Assembly: GCF_000424285.1 (NCBI RefSeq)
Contig: NZ_AUJP01000015.1
Location: 1 to 64,000, forward strand
DNA from: Butyrivibrio sp. MB2005
GTDB lineage: Bacteria > Bacillota > Clostridia > Lachnospirales > Lachnospiraceae
Reading direction: 5' to 3'
Length of the DNA: 64,000 nt
Notes under the pieces: generated by a model
What the model saw: the letters and a program-made list of their open reading frames with translations, nothing else
Told to the model about the DNA's origin: nothing
Databases searched by the model: none
Shown: positions 53,306 to 62,981 of the stretch, one piece after another
Position numbering within the stretch: the first letter of the stretch is position 1
How the letters are laid out: every line of letters begins with the position of its first letter
Made by a program: the position numbers and the translations under genes

Positions 53306-53321
53306 TGTTTCACGTGAAACA
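53306..53321. promoter_or_regulatory. parS site 4
   Basis: TGTTTCACGTGAAACA, a perfect parS, lies in the 64-base gap between mnmG and rsmG. Confidence 0.95.
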
Positions 53322-53338
53322 TTATATACAATTAGTAG

Positions 53339-55261
53339 TTATTCATATTTTGTTCCTCTATTATAGTTTTCAAGATAAACTAATAATACTGAAATGTCAG
53401 CAGGATTTACTCCACTTATTCTTGATGCCTGTCCAACATTTACGGGTCTGAACTTTTTAAGATTCTGTCTTGCTTCTAATCTTAGACTAATTACATCATC
53501 ATAATCTATATCAACCGGAATTATTTTTTTCTCCGTCTTCTTAAATTTGTCGACCTGTCTTTGCTGTCTTTCTATATATCCCTCATACTTGATATTGATT
53601 TCAACCTGTTCGATTACATCTAAAGGAAGGTCCGGTCTGTCGGGATCAATATCACTTATGTTCTGATAATTAAGTTCAGGTCTGCAGATAAGTTCAGCAA
53701 GAGATACAGCAGTTTTTAATCTCGGTGATTCATGCTTATCCATGAATTCCTGGATAGTTGCATTGGCACCAACCTTTATACTCTTAAGTCTTTCGGTCTC
53801 TTCCTGAATCTGTTTTTCTTTTAAGATAAGAGCATTATATTTCTCTTCAGAAATTAGTCCTACCTCATAACCTTTTTTACGAAGTCTTATATCTGCATTA
53901 TCCTGTCTGAGTAAAAGTCTGTACTCAGCTCTTGAAGTCATCATTCTGTATGGCTCAAGATTATCCTTTGTAACAAGGTCATCAACCAAGACACCAATAT
54001 AGCCTTCTGATCTGTCTATTGAAAGATAAGGTTTTCCAAGGATTTGCATACAGGCATTTATACTTGCGTATAATCCCTGAGCTGCAGCTTCTTCATAACC
54101 ACTGCTACCATTAAACTGTCCTGCACTGAAAAGTCCTCTTACTTTTTTTATTTCAAGTGTAGGATGAAGTTCACCAGAACATAAGCAGTCGTATTCAATA
54201 GCATACGCATTTTTAACGATCACACAATTTTCAAGTCCGGGAACAGTTCTATACATCTGGAGCTGTACATCTTCAGGCATTGAAGAACTCATTCCATCGA
54301 CATACATTTCATTTGTATGAGTTCCTTCGGGCTCGATGAAAACCTGATGTCTTATCTTGTCAGGGAACTTTATTACTTTATCCTCAATTGAAGGACAATA
54401 TCTCGGTCCAATTCCTTCAATTACTCCTGCATATATAGGTGATCTATTTATGTTATTTCGTATAATTTCATGTGTTTTTTCATTTGTATAAGTGAGGTAG
54501 CAATTATGCTGTTCCTTCTGGATAGAATCAGGATCCGTATCAAATGAAAAAGGTATTACAGGTGTATCTCCTGTCTGAACTTCCATCTTGGAATAATCGA
54601 TGGTATTTCCATCCATTCTAGCTGGAGTTCCTGTTTTAAATCTTCTTAAATTTATTCCGGCTTTTATAAGTGAATCTGATAAAAGGTTTGAAGGCTGTAA
54701 ACCGTTAGGTCCTGTATACTGAATTGATTCACCGCAAAGACATCTGCTTTTAAGATAAGTTCCTATACAAAGAATTACAGACTTACCTAAATATTCAAGA
54801 CCGGTAACTGTCTTAACACCTTTAATAGTTTTCTCATAGCCTTCTTTTTTAAGTTCATCATCTGATATATCTTCAAAAAGAATTTCTGAAATTTCAGATT
54901 GCTTTATTGTAAGATTTTCCTGGTTTTCCAAAATTCTTCTCATGGTCTTGGAATACTCAAGTTTATCTGCCTGGGCACGAAGAGAATGGATAGCAGGTCC
55001 TTTAGATTTGTTCAGCATCTTGGATTGAAGAAATGTCTTATCTATATTTTTACCCATTTCTCCGCCAAGAGCGTCAATCTCTCTAACAAGATGTCCCTTT
55101 GAAGAACCACCAATGTGAGGATTGCAAGGCATGAATGCAATATTGTCCGCACTTAATGTGAACATTACAGTCTTAAAACCAAGTCTTGCAGCTGCAAGTG
55201 CAGCCTCACATCCGGCATGACCTCCACCTATAACAATTACATCTACTATATCAGCTACCAT
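53339..55261 (-). CDS. mnmG: tRNA uridine-5-carboxymethylaminomethyl modification enzyme MnmG
   Basis: The 640-residue FAD enzyme starts with the dinucleotide motif [21 protein letters not shown]. It also has [26 protein letters not shown], the RFKTGTPAR stretch and [16 protein letters not shown]. With MnmE it modifies wobble uridine 34 in several tRNAs. AGGAG precedes the ATG. It follows mnmE by eight bases on the same strand. Confidence 0.97.
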   Translation of the reverse strand: MVADIVDVIVIGGGHAGCEAALAAARLGFKTVMFTLSADNIAFMPCNPHIGGSSKGHLVREIDALGGEMGKNIDKTFLQSKMLNKSKGPAIHSLRAQADKLEYSKTMRRILENQENLTIKQSEISEILFEDISDDELKKEGYEKTIKGVKTVTGLEYLGKSVILCIGTYLKSRCLCGESIQYTGPNGLQPSNLLSDSLIKAGINLRRFKTGTPARMDGNTIDYSKMEVQTGDTPVIPFSFDTDPDSIQKEQHNCYLTYTNEKTHEIIRNNINRSPIYAGVIEGIGPRYCPSIEDKVIKFPDKIRHQVFIEPEGTHTNEMYVDGMSSSMPEDVQLQMYRTVPGLENCVIVKNAYAIEYDCLCSGELHPTLEIKKVRGLFSAGQFNGSSGYEEAAAQGLYASINACMQILGKPYLSIDRSEGYIGVLVDDLVTKDNLEPYRMMTSRAEYRLLLRQDNADIRLRKKGYEVGLISEEKYNALILKEKQIQEETERLKSIKVGANATIQEFMDKHESPRLKTAVSLAELICRPELNYQNISDIDPDRPDLPLDVIEQVEINIKYEGYIERQQRQVDKFKKTEKKIIPVDIDYDDVISLRLEARQNLKKFRPVNVGQASRISGVNPADISVLLVYLENYNRGTKYE

Positions 55262-55269
55262 AAAATCTC

Positions 55270-56667
55270 CTATTTACCCATACAGAACTTTGAGAAAATC
55301 TCATCAATAAGATCTTCATCAACTTCCTGTCCAATTATTTCTCCAAGAAAAGCATAAGCATTCATAAGATCGATTGAATAAAAATCTTCAGACATTCCAT
55401 CTTCAATACTGGAATTTACTTTTTCAAGACTTGCCTTTGTATTTATCAAAGATTCCTTTTGTCTTAGGTTGGTAATATATACTTCTTCTCTTGGAAGAAT
55501 GTTTCCACTTAAAAACATAACAGATATTATTTTTTCAAGTTCTTCTATTCCAGTTCTGTCTATCATAGAAGTCTTAATTACTTCAATATCATCACCATAC
55601 ATTTTGTGTATGGATTCTTCAGTGATACTAATACTGTCACTGATGTCATTTTTATTAAGTAAAACAATCACATGGTTGTTTTGAATAATTTTTTTTATTC
55701 TCTCATCATCTGACAATTCATCATCAGTGGAATCTATGATATATAAAATCAGATCAGCAGTTTCAGCAGACTTAACAGCCTTTTCCACACCTATCTGTTC
55801 AATCTTATCTTCCGTATCTCTTATTCCGGCAGTATCAATTACATGAAGAACAATATCACCCAGTTTTATATTTTCTTCGATAATGTCTCTTGTAGTTCCT
55901 TCGATATCAGTAACTATTGCTCTCTCTTCACCGGCAAGCATATTTAAGAGAGAAGATTTTCCTGCATTTGGTTTTCCAATGATTACAGTTTTTATTCCTT
56001 CTTTTCTGATGATACCTTCATCGGAATTTTTAATTAGCTTATTTATTTTCTCAAGCCACTTTTTATTCTTTTCAGAAAGCTTTTCATCAAAACCTGTGAG
56101 ATCATAATTTTCAGGATCATCTATTGCAGATTCTATGAAAGCCATCTCATAGAGAATCTCTTTTCTGAGTTCATCTATCTGTTTAAAAAGTTCACCACCA
56201 AGTTGAAGCTCAGAGTTTTTCATGGAAAACTCATTTTGTGAATGGATTAGATCCATTACAGCTTCTGCTCTTGTTAAATCAATTCTTCCATTGAGAAAAG
56301 CTCTTTTTGTAAACTCACCGGGCTCAGCAAGTCTGCATCCATTTTTTATAAGGAGCTTTAAAATGGTTTCCATAATAAGTCTTCCGCCATGGGAATTTAT
56401 TTCAACCACATCTTCTTTGGTATAACTCCTTGGAGCCTTCATGACAGATATCATAACTTCATCGATTTTGTTTTCATCTTCATCGCATACAAATCCATAA
56501 TGAATAGTATGAGAATCAAAATCTTTTAAAGAATGATTTCCTTTAGCATCAATATACAATTTGTCAGCCTGCTCTATGGCCATTGGTCCACTTATTCTGA
56601 TGATACCGATTCCGGCATCTATCATTGCAGTAGCTATAGCACAGATTGTGTCTTCTTTAAAATACAT
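55270..56667 (-). CDS. mnmE: tRNA modification GTPase MnmE
   Basis: The 465-residue protein has an N-terminal formyl-THF-binding domain, a helical domain and an inserted G domain: [12 protein letters not shown] (G1), DIEGTTRD (G2), DTAGIRDT (G3), LNKNDIS (G4). It ends with CMGK, the C-terminal Cys motif. It works with MnmG on U34. I used the ATG at 56665-56667 with AGAGGA five bases upstream; the frame stays open for 13 codons without a ribosome site. Confidence 0.97.
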   Translation of the reverse strand: MYFKEDTICAIATAMIDAGIGIIRISGPMAIEQADKLYIDAKGNHSLKDFDSHTIHYGFVCDEDENKIDEVMISVMKAPRSYTKEDVVEINSHGGRLIMETILKLLIKNGCRLAEPGEFTKRAFLNGRIDLTRAEAVMDLIHSQNEFSMKNSELQLGGELFKQIDELRKEILYEMAFIESAIDDPENYDLTGFDEKLSEKNKKWLEKINKLIKNSDEGIIRKEGIKTVIIGKPNAGKSSLLNMLAGEERAIVTDIEGTTRDIIEENIKLGDIVLHVIDTAGIRDTEDKIEQIGVEKAVKSAETADLILYIIDSTDDELSDDERIKKIIQNNHVIVLLNKNDISDSISITEESIHKMYGDDIEVIKTSMIDRTGIEELEKIISVMFLSGNILPREEVYITNLRQKESLINTKASLEKVNSSIEDGMSEDFYSIDLMNAYAFLGEIIGQEVDEDLIDEIFSKFCMGK

Positions 56668-56709
56668 ATCATTCCTCTGAAAATGAAAACAAAATTTGTA
56701 TGGCAACTC

Positions 56710-56750
56710 TTTTATCTAAAAGAAAATCTACTACTTCCTTTTAGATAAAA
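56710..56750. repeat. 13-bp inverted repeat upstream of mnmE
   Basis: Arms TTTTATCTAAAAG (56710-56722) and CTTTTAGATAAAA (56738-56750) are a perfect inverted repeat with a 15-base loop. On the minus strand the first arm overlaps the T-tract of the terminator at 56745-56775, so the two structures compete. It lies ~40 bases before the mnmE start. Confidence 0.7.
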
Positions 56751-56775
56751 AAGCTGCCGCATTAAATGCGACAGC
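56745..56775 (-). terminator. intrinsic terminator of the rpmH-jag gene cluster
   Basis: A 9-bp stem, GCTGTCGCA/TGCGGCAGC (one G-U), with a five-base loop (56753-56775), followed on the minus strand by six T. It lies eight bases after the jag stop. Confidence 0.92.
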
Positions 56776-56783
56776 CCCATTAA

Positions 56784-57578
56784 TTATTTCTTCAGTGTAA
56801 CTACAACTCTTCTGAAAGGTTCTTCGCCTTCACTATGAGTAGTAACATACTTATCACCCTGTAGAGCTGAATGTATAATTCTTCTCTCATAAGGATTCAT
56901 AGGTTCAAGTGAAACTGATTGCCTGTTTTTACGAACCTTATAAGCAATATTTTTTGCAAGATTCTCAAGTGTGGCTTTTCTGCGAGTTCTGTAATTCTCT
57001 GTATCAACCTTAACATGAATGTAATCTTCACTGTCTCTGTTAACAACAAGAGAAATCAGATACTGGATAGAGTCAAGAGTCTGTCCTCTCTTACCGATAA
57101 GAACTCCCATCTCATCTCCTGATAAATCAACTTCGAGAATCTTATCTGTCTCGTTGTATTTAGCATCTACATTTACTTCCATCTTCATAGCGCCAAATAC
57201 ATTTGATGCAAATTCCTTTGCTTTGTTTATGAATTCATGATCATAAACATAAGAAGCAGGCTTTTCTTCCTGAACTTCTTCCTTAACTTCAACTGCCTTT
57301 TCAGGCTTGTTGTTTTTCTTCTTTTCAGAATTATGATTCTTCTCAGCCTTAGGCTCCTTTGTAACCTTCTCTTCTACAGGAGTCTCTTCAACATCGCTCT
57401 TTTCTTCAGACTTAACCTTTGCCTTAATGATAGCAGGCTTTACATTAAATCCAAATAAACCGATTGAAGGCTGCTGGATTACTTCATAGTCAAGATTGTC
57501 GCTTGTAACGGATAACTGAATGCAAGCATCTGTAATACAATCATCAACTGTCTTAGCTGATATTTCAATGTATTCCAT
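56784..57578 (-). CDS. jag: RNA-binding protein Jag/KhpB (KH and R3H domains)
   Basis: The 264-residue protein has a Jag-N domain (~1-55), a Lys/Glu-rich linker (~60-105), a KH domain with GKRGQTLDSIQYL and an R3H domain with LEPMNPYERRIIHSAL. KhpB binds RNA, usually with KhpA, and affects cell division and elongation in Gram-positive bacteria. Its ATG overlaps the yidC stop by one base (TAATG). It ends at a strong terminator. Confidence 0.93.
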   Translation of the reverse strand: MEYIEISAKTVDDCITDACIQLSVTSDNLDYEVIQQPSIGLFGFNVKPAIIKAKVKSEEKSDVEETPVEEKVTKEPKAEKNHNSEKKKNNKPEKAVEVKEEVQEEKPASYVYDHEFINKAKEFASNVFGAMKMEVNVDAKYNETDKILEVDLSGDEMGVLIGKRGQTLDSIQYLISLVVNRDSEDYIHVKVDTENYRTRRKATLENLAKNIAYKVRKNRQSVSLEPMNPYERRIIHSALQGDKYVTTHSEGEEPFRRVVVTLKK

Positions 57579-58885
57579 TACTCTTCCCCCTTGTTGTTTT
57601 TCTGATCAAATTCCTTAACCATATTAGCTCTTGCAAGAAGACTGTTCTTATTAGCTTTTCCGGAAGCATAGATATCACTTGCCTTCTTAATCTTCTCATC
57701 CTTTTCAGCCTGAGAGATTTTTGATGAAGTTGATGCAGACATATTTCTTGTATTCATGTTTGCATATCTGTTCATCTGAGGAGTAGCCTTCATTGCTTCA
57801 AGCTTCTTATTGTACTTCTCGATGTTCTTCTCAATCTGAGCATCAATATCCATCTTATCGATGTGCTTATTGATAACGATCTGCTGAATAGTTCTTACTA
57901 CTGCATTGGCAATCCAATAAATACCCATACCTGCAGGGAATGTAAATGTAAAGAACAATGACATTATAGGCATCATCATATTCATGGTCTTCATTGAGTT
58001 AGCCATCTGAGCTGCCTGATCGTTAGGGTCATTCGATGTATTTGCTGCCTGAGGCATAAGCTGAATGCTTACCCACTGAGTAAAAGCAGAAAGTGCAGGA
58101 ATGATAATTGCACCTATAAGTAAAAGGAATTGCTTTTCAGAGAAAGCAGTTTTTACCATAAAAATAGGTGAATCAGCAATATTAAGACCAAGGAAATTAT
58201 TGAATCTGTTAAGAAGATCATGGGTCTGATTTACATAACTTGAAAGATCTCCGAAATGATCTAACAGATTATTCCAGTCTGTTGTTGATGCCTTATTAAG
58301 TACATCAATGAAAGTATTTTCAATGTATTCAACATTACCTGATGTAAAAGAATCATTTGAAAACTGTCTTGAAAACTGAGAAGCGCTTGATAATGTCTGT
58401 AAGAAATCACTTGCTCCTGCAGTCTCGCGAAGCTTTGAAACTAAAGGATAAAAAGCATCCTTAACCTGTGCTACATAAGCAGGCATAGAATAAATAACAC
58501 GATAAAGTGCTATAAGGATAGGAAACTGAATAAGCATCTGAACACAGCTTCCTGTCTGTGATACACCATACTTAGCATAAAGAGCTTTTATCTCTTCCTG
58601 CTGAGCAAGCATTGAATCGTTATCTTTTTTACCCTTGTACTTATCCTGGATAACCTTAAGTTCAGGACTAAGTCTGCTTTGAAGCTTAGAAAATTTCTGC
58701 TGTTTATAAGTTAAAGGTAACAACAGGAAATTTACTATGATAGTAAATAAAATAATAGCAAGACCGATATTGGGAATACCAATTTTATTAAGGGCCATGA
58801 AAATCCAGTTCATAATATGGCCAAGTAACCATGCTACTGGTCCTACGATCTTACCCTGGTATTGTGTAAGTGCAATTAAATTCAA
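57578..58885 (-). CDS. yidC: membrane protein insertase YidC (Oxa1/SpoIIIJ family)
   Basis: The 435-residue insertase has the family helices: IGLAIILFTIIVNFLLLPLTYKQQ, SCVQMLIQFPILIALYRVIY and MMPIMSLFFTFTFPAGMGIYWI. No lipobox is seen. A ~95-residue soluble stretch separates the early helices. The basic cytosolic tail fits ribosome contact. The start is TTG with GGAGG seven bases upstream. It sits between yidD and jag in the conserved rpmH cluster. Confidence 0.94.
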   Translation of the reverse strand: MNLIALTQYQGKIVGPVAWLLGHIMNWIFMALNKIGIPNIGLAIILFTIIVNFLLLPLTYKQQKFSKLQSRLSPELKVIQDKYKGKKDNDSMLAQQEEIKALYAKYGVSQTGSCVQMLIQFPILIALYRVIYSMPAYVAQVKDAFYPLVSKLRETAGASDFLQTLSSASQFSRQFSNDSFTSGNVEYIENTFIDVLNKASTTDWNNLLDHFGDLSSYVNQTHDLLNRFNNFLGLNIADSPIFMVKTAFSEKQFLLLIGAIIIPALSAFTQWVSIQLMPQAANTSNDPNDQAAQMANSMKTMNMMMPIMSLFFTFTFPAGMGIYWIANAVVRTIQQIVINKHIDKMDIDAQIEKNIEKYNKKLEAMKATPQMNRYANMNTRNMSASTSSKISQAEKDEKIKKASDIYASGKANKNSLLARANMVKEFDQKNNKGEE

Positions 58886-58901
58886 AATTCATCCTCCGTT
58901 G

Positions 58902-59111
58902 TTACGGTACAGGATCATAACCCCCGCTTGAAAAAGGATTACATCTTAGTATTCTCCATAAAGCTAAGATGCTTCCTTTTATAGCTCCGTATTTTTCTAT
59001 TGCTTCCAGTCCGTATTGCGAACATGTCGGTATATACGGACATTTTGTTCTCTTTAAGGGAGAAACATATTTCTGATAAAATTTAATCAGATATATCAGT
59101 ATTTTCTTCAT
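58902..59111 (-). CDS. yidD: membrane protein insertion efficiency factor YidD
   Basis: The 69-residue protein shows the full YidD signature: [27 protein letters not shown] with three cysteines, then [15 protein letters not shown]. It assists YidC-mediated insertion at the membrane. It overlaps the end of rnpA by 29 bases, with GAGGTG before its ATG inside rnpA. Confidence 0.95.
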   Translation of the reverse strand: MKKILIYLIKFYQKYVSPLKRTKCPYIPTCSQYGLEAIEKYGAIKGSILALWRILRCNPFSSGGYDPVP

Positions 59112-59460
59112 AATTCACCTCATCATTTTTCCTTAGATGAGACTTTCCTGCCAGATATAAGAATGACTTCTCGATTTCAAAGAAACCTGCATCCTTAGCA
59201 CGGCTTCTGGCAACGACTACTATATCTAAACCACTATTAAATATATTTTCGTGTAGTCTGTAAGATTCACGAACAAGTCTTGCAAACCTGTGCCTTACAA
59301 CACTGTTCCCAACTTTTTTACTTGCTGAAATACCAAGTCTGTTTATTTTAAGACCATTTTCTCTGACATAAACAACAATATTTTTATCTACATAGCTTTT
59401 ACCGGTCTTATAAACAACATGAAAATCAGCTGTCTTTTTAAGTGACTCTGTTTTGATCAT
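59083..59460 (-). CDS. rnpA: ribonuclease P protein component
   Basis: The 125-residue basic protein has [20 protein letters not shown] and the RNA-binding stretch [27 protein letters not shown], where the usual RNR reads RHR. It is the protein subunit of RNase P, which matures tRNA 5' ends. It is followed by yidD (29-base overlap). The ribosome site before the ATG is weak. Two hairpins separate it from rpmH. Confidence 0.94.
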   Translation of the reverse strand: MIKTESLKKTADFHVVYKTGKSYVDKNIVVYVRENGLKINRLGISASKKVGNSVVRHRFARLVRESYRLHENIFNSGLDIVVVARSRAKDAGFFEIEKSFLYLAGKSHLRKNDEVNYEENTDISD

Positions 59461-59504
59461 TCGTTAATTCCAAATTGAAACTTTATATAATATATAAAGA
59501 AATA

Positions 59505-59554
59505 CGCGAACATGCATAAGAGCACATTCGCGCAAAAGACCACAGTATGTGGCC
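59505..59554 (-). promoter_or_regulatory. twin hairpins between rpmH and rnpA
   Basis: On the minus strand a first small hairpin (59538-59554, core CCACA/TGTGG) is followed by TTTT. Then comes an 11-bp stem (arms 59505-59515 and 59522-59532, two G-U pairs) followed by a T-rich stretch. They look like a partial terminator and a processing element that lower rnpA relative to rpmH; that interpretation is inference. Confidence 0.6.
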
Positions 59555-59557
59555 CTA

Positions 59558-59692
59558 TTATGCAGATATTCTCTTTCTACCCTTAAGTCTTCTGGCAGCA
59601 AGTACCTTTCTGCCTCCCTTAGTTGCCATTCTTGCTCTAAAGCCGTGAACACGAGCTCTCTGAAGCTTATGCGGCTGATAAGTTCTCTTCAT
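59558..59692 (-). CDS. rpmH: 50S ribosomal protein L34
   Basis: The 44-residue, strongly basic protein begins [18 protein letters not shown] and ends KGRKRISA, the conserved L34 sequence. It is short enough to be missed by length cut-offs. AAGGAGGTG lies upstream, at a slightly long spacing (~11 bases). It heads the rpmH-rnpA-yidD-yidC-jag cluster and is driven by the promoter at 59775-59803. Confidence 0.97.
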   Translation of the reverse strand: MKRTYQPHKLQRARVHGFRARMATKGGRKVLAARRLKGRKRISA

Positions 59693-59774
59693 AGTCGAAA
59701 TACACCTCCTTCTTTAATTTGTATGCTAAATTGCATGCAATAAAATTACTGTCTAATCAGAAAAAATCGATGTT

Positions 59775-59803
59775 ATTATAGTAAAAATAAGAATTTTAGT
59801 CAA
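59775..59803 (-). promoter_or_regulatory. promoter of rpmH
   Basis: The minus strand has TTGACT (59798-59803), 17 bases, TATAAT (59775-59780), nearly perfect consensus. The leader contains a 12-bp palindrome ATTGCATGCAAT (59730-59741). The nearest DnaA box begins 14 bases upstream of the -35, so DnaA binding may influence it. Confidence 0.85.
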
Positions 59804-59816
59804 GCACAAAAAGAAA

Positions 59817-60118
59817 TGTGGATAACTCGCAATTTTTTTCACAAAAATTTCTTCCAAGATATAGTATCGAAACAAGTTATCCACAACAAAATGTTGATTT
59901 TGTGGATAACTTGTTATTATCTGTAAATTTAAAAATTTTATCCACATATTGTGGATAGATTGTGGAAAACATGTTTGCTTAATGTTAATAATTAATTAGA
60001 AAATTCAGTATTTATGCGGGTTTGATTCGGTGAATTAATATTTTAAACTTTTCCACTTTTTCCTCTCACATATTAAATGATAATTTTTTTTTCAATATTT
60101 TAAAAAAAGTTATCCACA
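59817..60118. other. oriC: replication origin region (oriC), DnaA-box cluster
   Basis: Five perfect DnaA boxes TTATCCACA: plus orientation at 59877-59885, 59938-59946 and 60110-60118; reverse at 59817-59825 and 59901-59909. Two one-mismatch boxes, TGTGGATAG (59950-59958) and TGTGGAAAA (59961-59969), complete the cluster. The stretch 59970-60109 is very AT-rich and could melt. It lies between divergent rpmH and dnaA, as in many Firmicutes, and gene orientation switches here. Confidence 0.93.
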
Positions 60119-60130
60119 AAATGTACTTGT

Positions 60131-60159
60131 TTGATATTTATACCCCTATACGCTAAAAT
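60131..60159 (+). promoter_or_regulatory. promoter of dnaA
   Basis: The plus strand reads TTGATA (60131-60136), 17 bases, TAAAAT (60154-60159), both 5/6. A DnaA box ends 12 bases upstream of the -35, consistent with autorepression of dnaA. Confidence 0.8.
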
Positions 60160-60188
60160 ATTTCATAAATTCGCATTGGGAGAAATAT

Positions 60189-61580
60189 ATGGAAAAGGAT
60201 ACTGAAATTACACAAAAACTACACGAAAACTGGGAAGTTTTAAAGGATGAAGTCAGGGGAGATCTTGATATGACTACAATTTCCTTTGACACCTGGGTTA
60301 AACCACTTTCTTTTTACAGTTATGAGAATGGAGTTGCTACTATAATAATACCTTTTGATGACAGCAACGCTCTTAACTATATAGAAAAGAAATATCTTAA
60401 ATTCTTCATTGTAAGAATATCTGAATTCTTGGATAAGAATGTTGAAGTAAAATTTGTATTAGAAAAAGATATTATTAATAATGAAGAAACTCCTTCAAAA
60501 AAATCTGATGAGCATGAAAACAGTCTCAATAACTATGAGTTTTCTAATCTTAATCCAAAATACAGATTTGATACTTATGTCGTAGGTGGAAATAACAGAT
60601 TTGCTCATAACGCATCACTGGCTGTAGCTGAATCTCCGGGAGAAGCCTACAATCCTCTTTTCTTATATGGAGGACCTGGACTTGGTAAGACTCACCTTAT
60701 GCATGCCATCGGTCATTTCATAATAGAGAATAATCCCGGATCCAAGGTACTTTACGTTACTTCTGAACAGTTTACAAACGAAGTTATCGAATCTATCAGA
60801 AGTGGTAAAGCTGAGGCCATGAGCAGACTAAGAGATAAATATCGTACTGTGGATGTTCTTATGGTCGATGATGTTCAGTTTATTATAGGAAAGGAAAGTA
60901 CTCAGGAAGAGTTTTTCCACACCTTTAATGTCCTTCATCAGTCAGGAAAACAGATCATTCTTTCATCAGATAAGCCTCCGAAGGAAATGGAAACCCTTGA
61001 AGAGAGATTCCGTTCAAGATTCGAGATGGGTCTTATCTCTGATATTCAGGCTCCTGACTATGAGACCAGGATGGCTATCTTGAAAAAGAATGCCGAGAAT
61101 AATGCTCAGACTATAGATGATGAAGTATTTGAATATATAGCTACTAATATTAAGTCTAACATCAGAGAGCTGGAAGGTGCTTACAACAAGATCATCGCTT
61201 TCTCAAGACTTAAGGGAATGGCTACTATTACAATAGATGATGCCAAGGAAGCTCTTAAGGATATCATTTATCCCGATGTTTCCAAGGTAATAACAATTCC
61301 TCTTATTATAAGTACAGTTTGCGAACAGTATGGAATCAAGCAGGATGACATCACATCCAAGAAAAGAAATAAAGAAATCGTACTTCCCAGACAGATAATC
61401 ATGTATCTTTGCAGGGAATATACAGATGCTCCTCTTGAAGAGATTGGAAGAGCCCTCGGTAAAAAGGATCACACCACCGTAATGAGCGGCATAAACAAAA
61501 TAAAGGATCTCCTTGTTGGAGACAATGATGTATCAAGAACAATAGACATAATTAATAAGAAGCTTAACCCCGGAACATAA
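60189..61580 (+). CDS. dnaA: chromosomal replication initiator DnaA
   Basis: The 463-residue initiator has an N-terminal helicase/DnaA-interaction domain, a short linker, an AAA+ domain with Walker A GGPGLGKTHL (~157-166) and Walker B VDVLMVDDVQF, and a C-terminal DNA-binding domain with EEIGRALGKKDHTTVMSGINKI, the DnaA-box-reading signature. It binds the boxes at 59.8-60.1 kb and 61.58 kb and opens the origin. GGGAG precedes the ATG by about six bases. Confidence 0.98.
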   Translation: MEKDTEITQKLHENWEVLKDEVRGDLDMTTISFDTWVKPLSFYSYENGVATIIIPFDDSNALNYIEKKYLKFFIVRISEFLDKNVEVKFVLEKDIINNEETPSKKSDEHENSLNNYEFSNLNPKYRFDTYVVGGNNRFAHNASLAVAESPGEAYNPLFLYGGPGLGKTHLMHAIGHFIIENNPGSKVLYVTSEQFTNEVIESIRSGKAEAMSRLRDKYRTVDVLMVDDVQFIIGKESTQEEFFHTFNVLHQSGKQIILSSDKPPKEMETLEERFRSRFEMGLISDIQAPDYETRMAILKKNAENNAQTIDDEVFEYIATNIKSNIRELEGAYNKIIAFSRLKGMATITIDDAKEALKDIIYPDVSKVITIPLIISTVCEQYGIKQDDITSKKRNKEIVLPRQIIMYLCREYTDAPLEEIGRALGKKDHTTVMSGINKIKDLLVGDNDVSRTIDIINKKLNPGT

Positions 61581-61733
61581 TGTGGATAAATTTGTTTATA
61601 AACAGTTTATAAAATGTTTATAAATTAGTTTTGGGAGTGGAAAACTTTTTTATGGTCTTAAATCGCAAAATTTGCCTTGTGGTTAAATCTAAAGTTTGTA
61701 ACATTAAATTTTTATTTATCAACTATTAAAAAT
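61581..61733. other. dnaA-dnaN intergenic origin element with 11-bp-phased repeats
   Basis: A perfect DnaA box TGTGGATAA (61581-61589) begins directly after the dnaA stop. Three copies of GTTTATAAA follow at 61594, 61605 and 61616, exactly 11 bases apart (one helical turn). The rest is AT-rich. In B. subtilis the unwinding element lies between dnaA and dnaN, so this could be the second part of a bipartite origin. No gene is seen in the gap. Confidence 0.6.
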
Positions 61734-61762
61734 TTGTAAAAAAGGCAGATAAATTGTATAAT
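61734..61762 (+). promoter_or_regulatory. promoter of dnaN
   Basis: The plus strand reads TTGTAA (61734-61739), 17 bases, TATAAT (61757-61762). A perfect -10 and a 4/6 -35 give dnaN its own promoter besides read-through from dnaA. Confidence 0.65.
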
Positions 61763-61860
61763 GAATAAGGATTTCCACAAATCAACAGCTATTATTATCT
61801 ATATTATTAAATAATAATTAATTTATATATATTATTGGTTTTCGAAGGGAGCTTTTAGCA

Positions 61861-62970
61861 ATGAAATTTGTTTGTTCAAAATCGAATCTTGTTTCAGGAT
61901 TACAGATTGTATCCAAAGCTGTTCCTAACAAGACGACGATGTCTATACTTGAATGTATTCTTATTGATGCAACTGAAGGAGTTATTAAATTCATTGCTAA
62001 CGATATGGAACTTGGAATACAGACAGAAGTAGAAGGAAATATATTAGAGAGAGGTTTTATTGCAATTGATGCAAAGATCTTCTTTGATATTATCCGTAAG
62101 CTTCCTGATAATGATGTAACTGTAGAAGCTGATGCATCAAGAAAAGTAACAATCAGTTGTGAAAAAGCAAAGTTCAGCATCATTGGAAGAAATGCAGATG
62201 ATTTCACGTATCTTCCCAGCATTGAGAAAATAGACGGAATAAGTGTTTCACAGTACACTCTTAAGAATGTAATACAGCAGACAATCTTTTCAATCGCAGA
62301 AAATGATACAAATAAAATGATGAGCGGTGAGCTCTTTGAAATCAATCAGGATACACTTAAGCTTGTATCCCTTGATGGTCACCGTATCTCCATCAGAAAA
62401 GTAAAACTTCAGAATTCTTACTCACCTAAAAAGGTAGTAGTTCCCGGAAAGACATTATCTGATATCAGTAAGATAATCACAGACAGTACTGAGAACAATG
62501 TAGATATTTACTTCACTGACAAACATATTCTTTTTGAGTTTGATAAGACAATTGTTGTATCAAGACTTCTTGAAGGTGAGTATTTCAACATTGATCAGAT
62601 GCTTTCAAGTGACTATGAGACAAAAATGACCATCTCCAGGAGAGAGATGATAGACTGTATCGACAGAGCTACTCTCCTTGTAAAGGAAGGTGACAAGAAG
62701 CCTGTTATTATTTCCATCAGTGATGAAAAGATGGAGCTTAAGATCAACTCTACCATCGGAAGTATGGATGAGGAAATAGATATTGAAAAGCAGGGAAAAG
62801 ATATAATTATCGGATTCAATCCCAAGTTCCTGCTTGATGCACTTCGTGCAATTGAAGATGAGAGCATTGATATTTATATGGTTAATCCTAAAGCTCCCTG
62901 CTTTATCAGAGATAAGGATTCAACCTATATTTACCTTGTTCTTCCTATCAACTTTACAACAGTAAGCTAA
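61861..62970 (+). CDS. dnaN: DNA polymerase III beta subunit (sliding clamp)
   Basis: The 369-residue protein starts MKFVCSKSNLVSGLQIVSKAV and shows the three-domain beta-clamp pattern, with LLEGEYFNIDQML in the middle and the C-terminal DKDSTYIYLVLPINFT. It encircles DNA and tethers the replicase. GGGAG lies nine bases before the ATG. It is followed closely by yaaA and recF. Confidence 0.97.
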   Translation: MKFVCSKSNLVSGLQIVSKAVPNKTTMSILECILIDATEGVIKFIANDMELGIQTEVEGNILERGFIAIDAKIFFDIIRKLPDNDVTVEADASRKVTISCEKAKFSIIGRNADDFTYLPSIEKIDGISVSQYTLKNVIQQTIFSIAENDTNKMMSGELFEINQDTLKLVSLDGHRISIRKVKLQNSYSPKKVVVPGKTLSDISKIITDSTENNVDIYFTDKHILFEFDKTIVVSRLLEGEYFNIDQMLSSDYETKMTISRREMIDCIDRATLLVKEGDKKPVIISISDEKMELKINSTIGSMDEEIDIEKQGKDIIIGFNPKFLLDALRAIEDESIDIYMVNPKAPCFIRDKDSTYIYLVLPINFTTVS

Positions 62971-62981
62971 AGAGAGAATAG

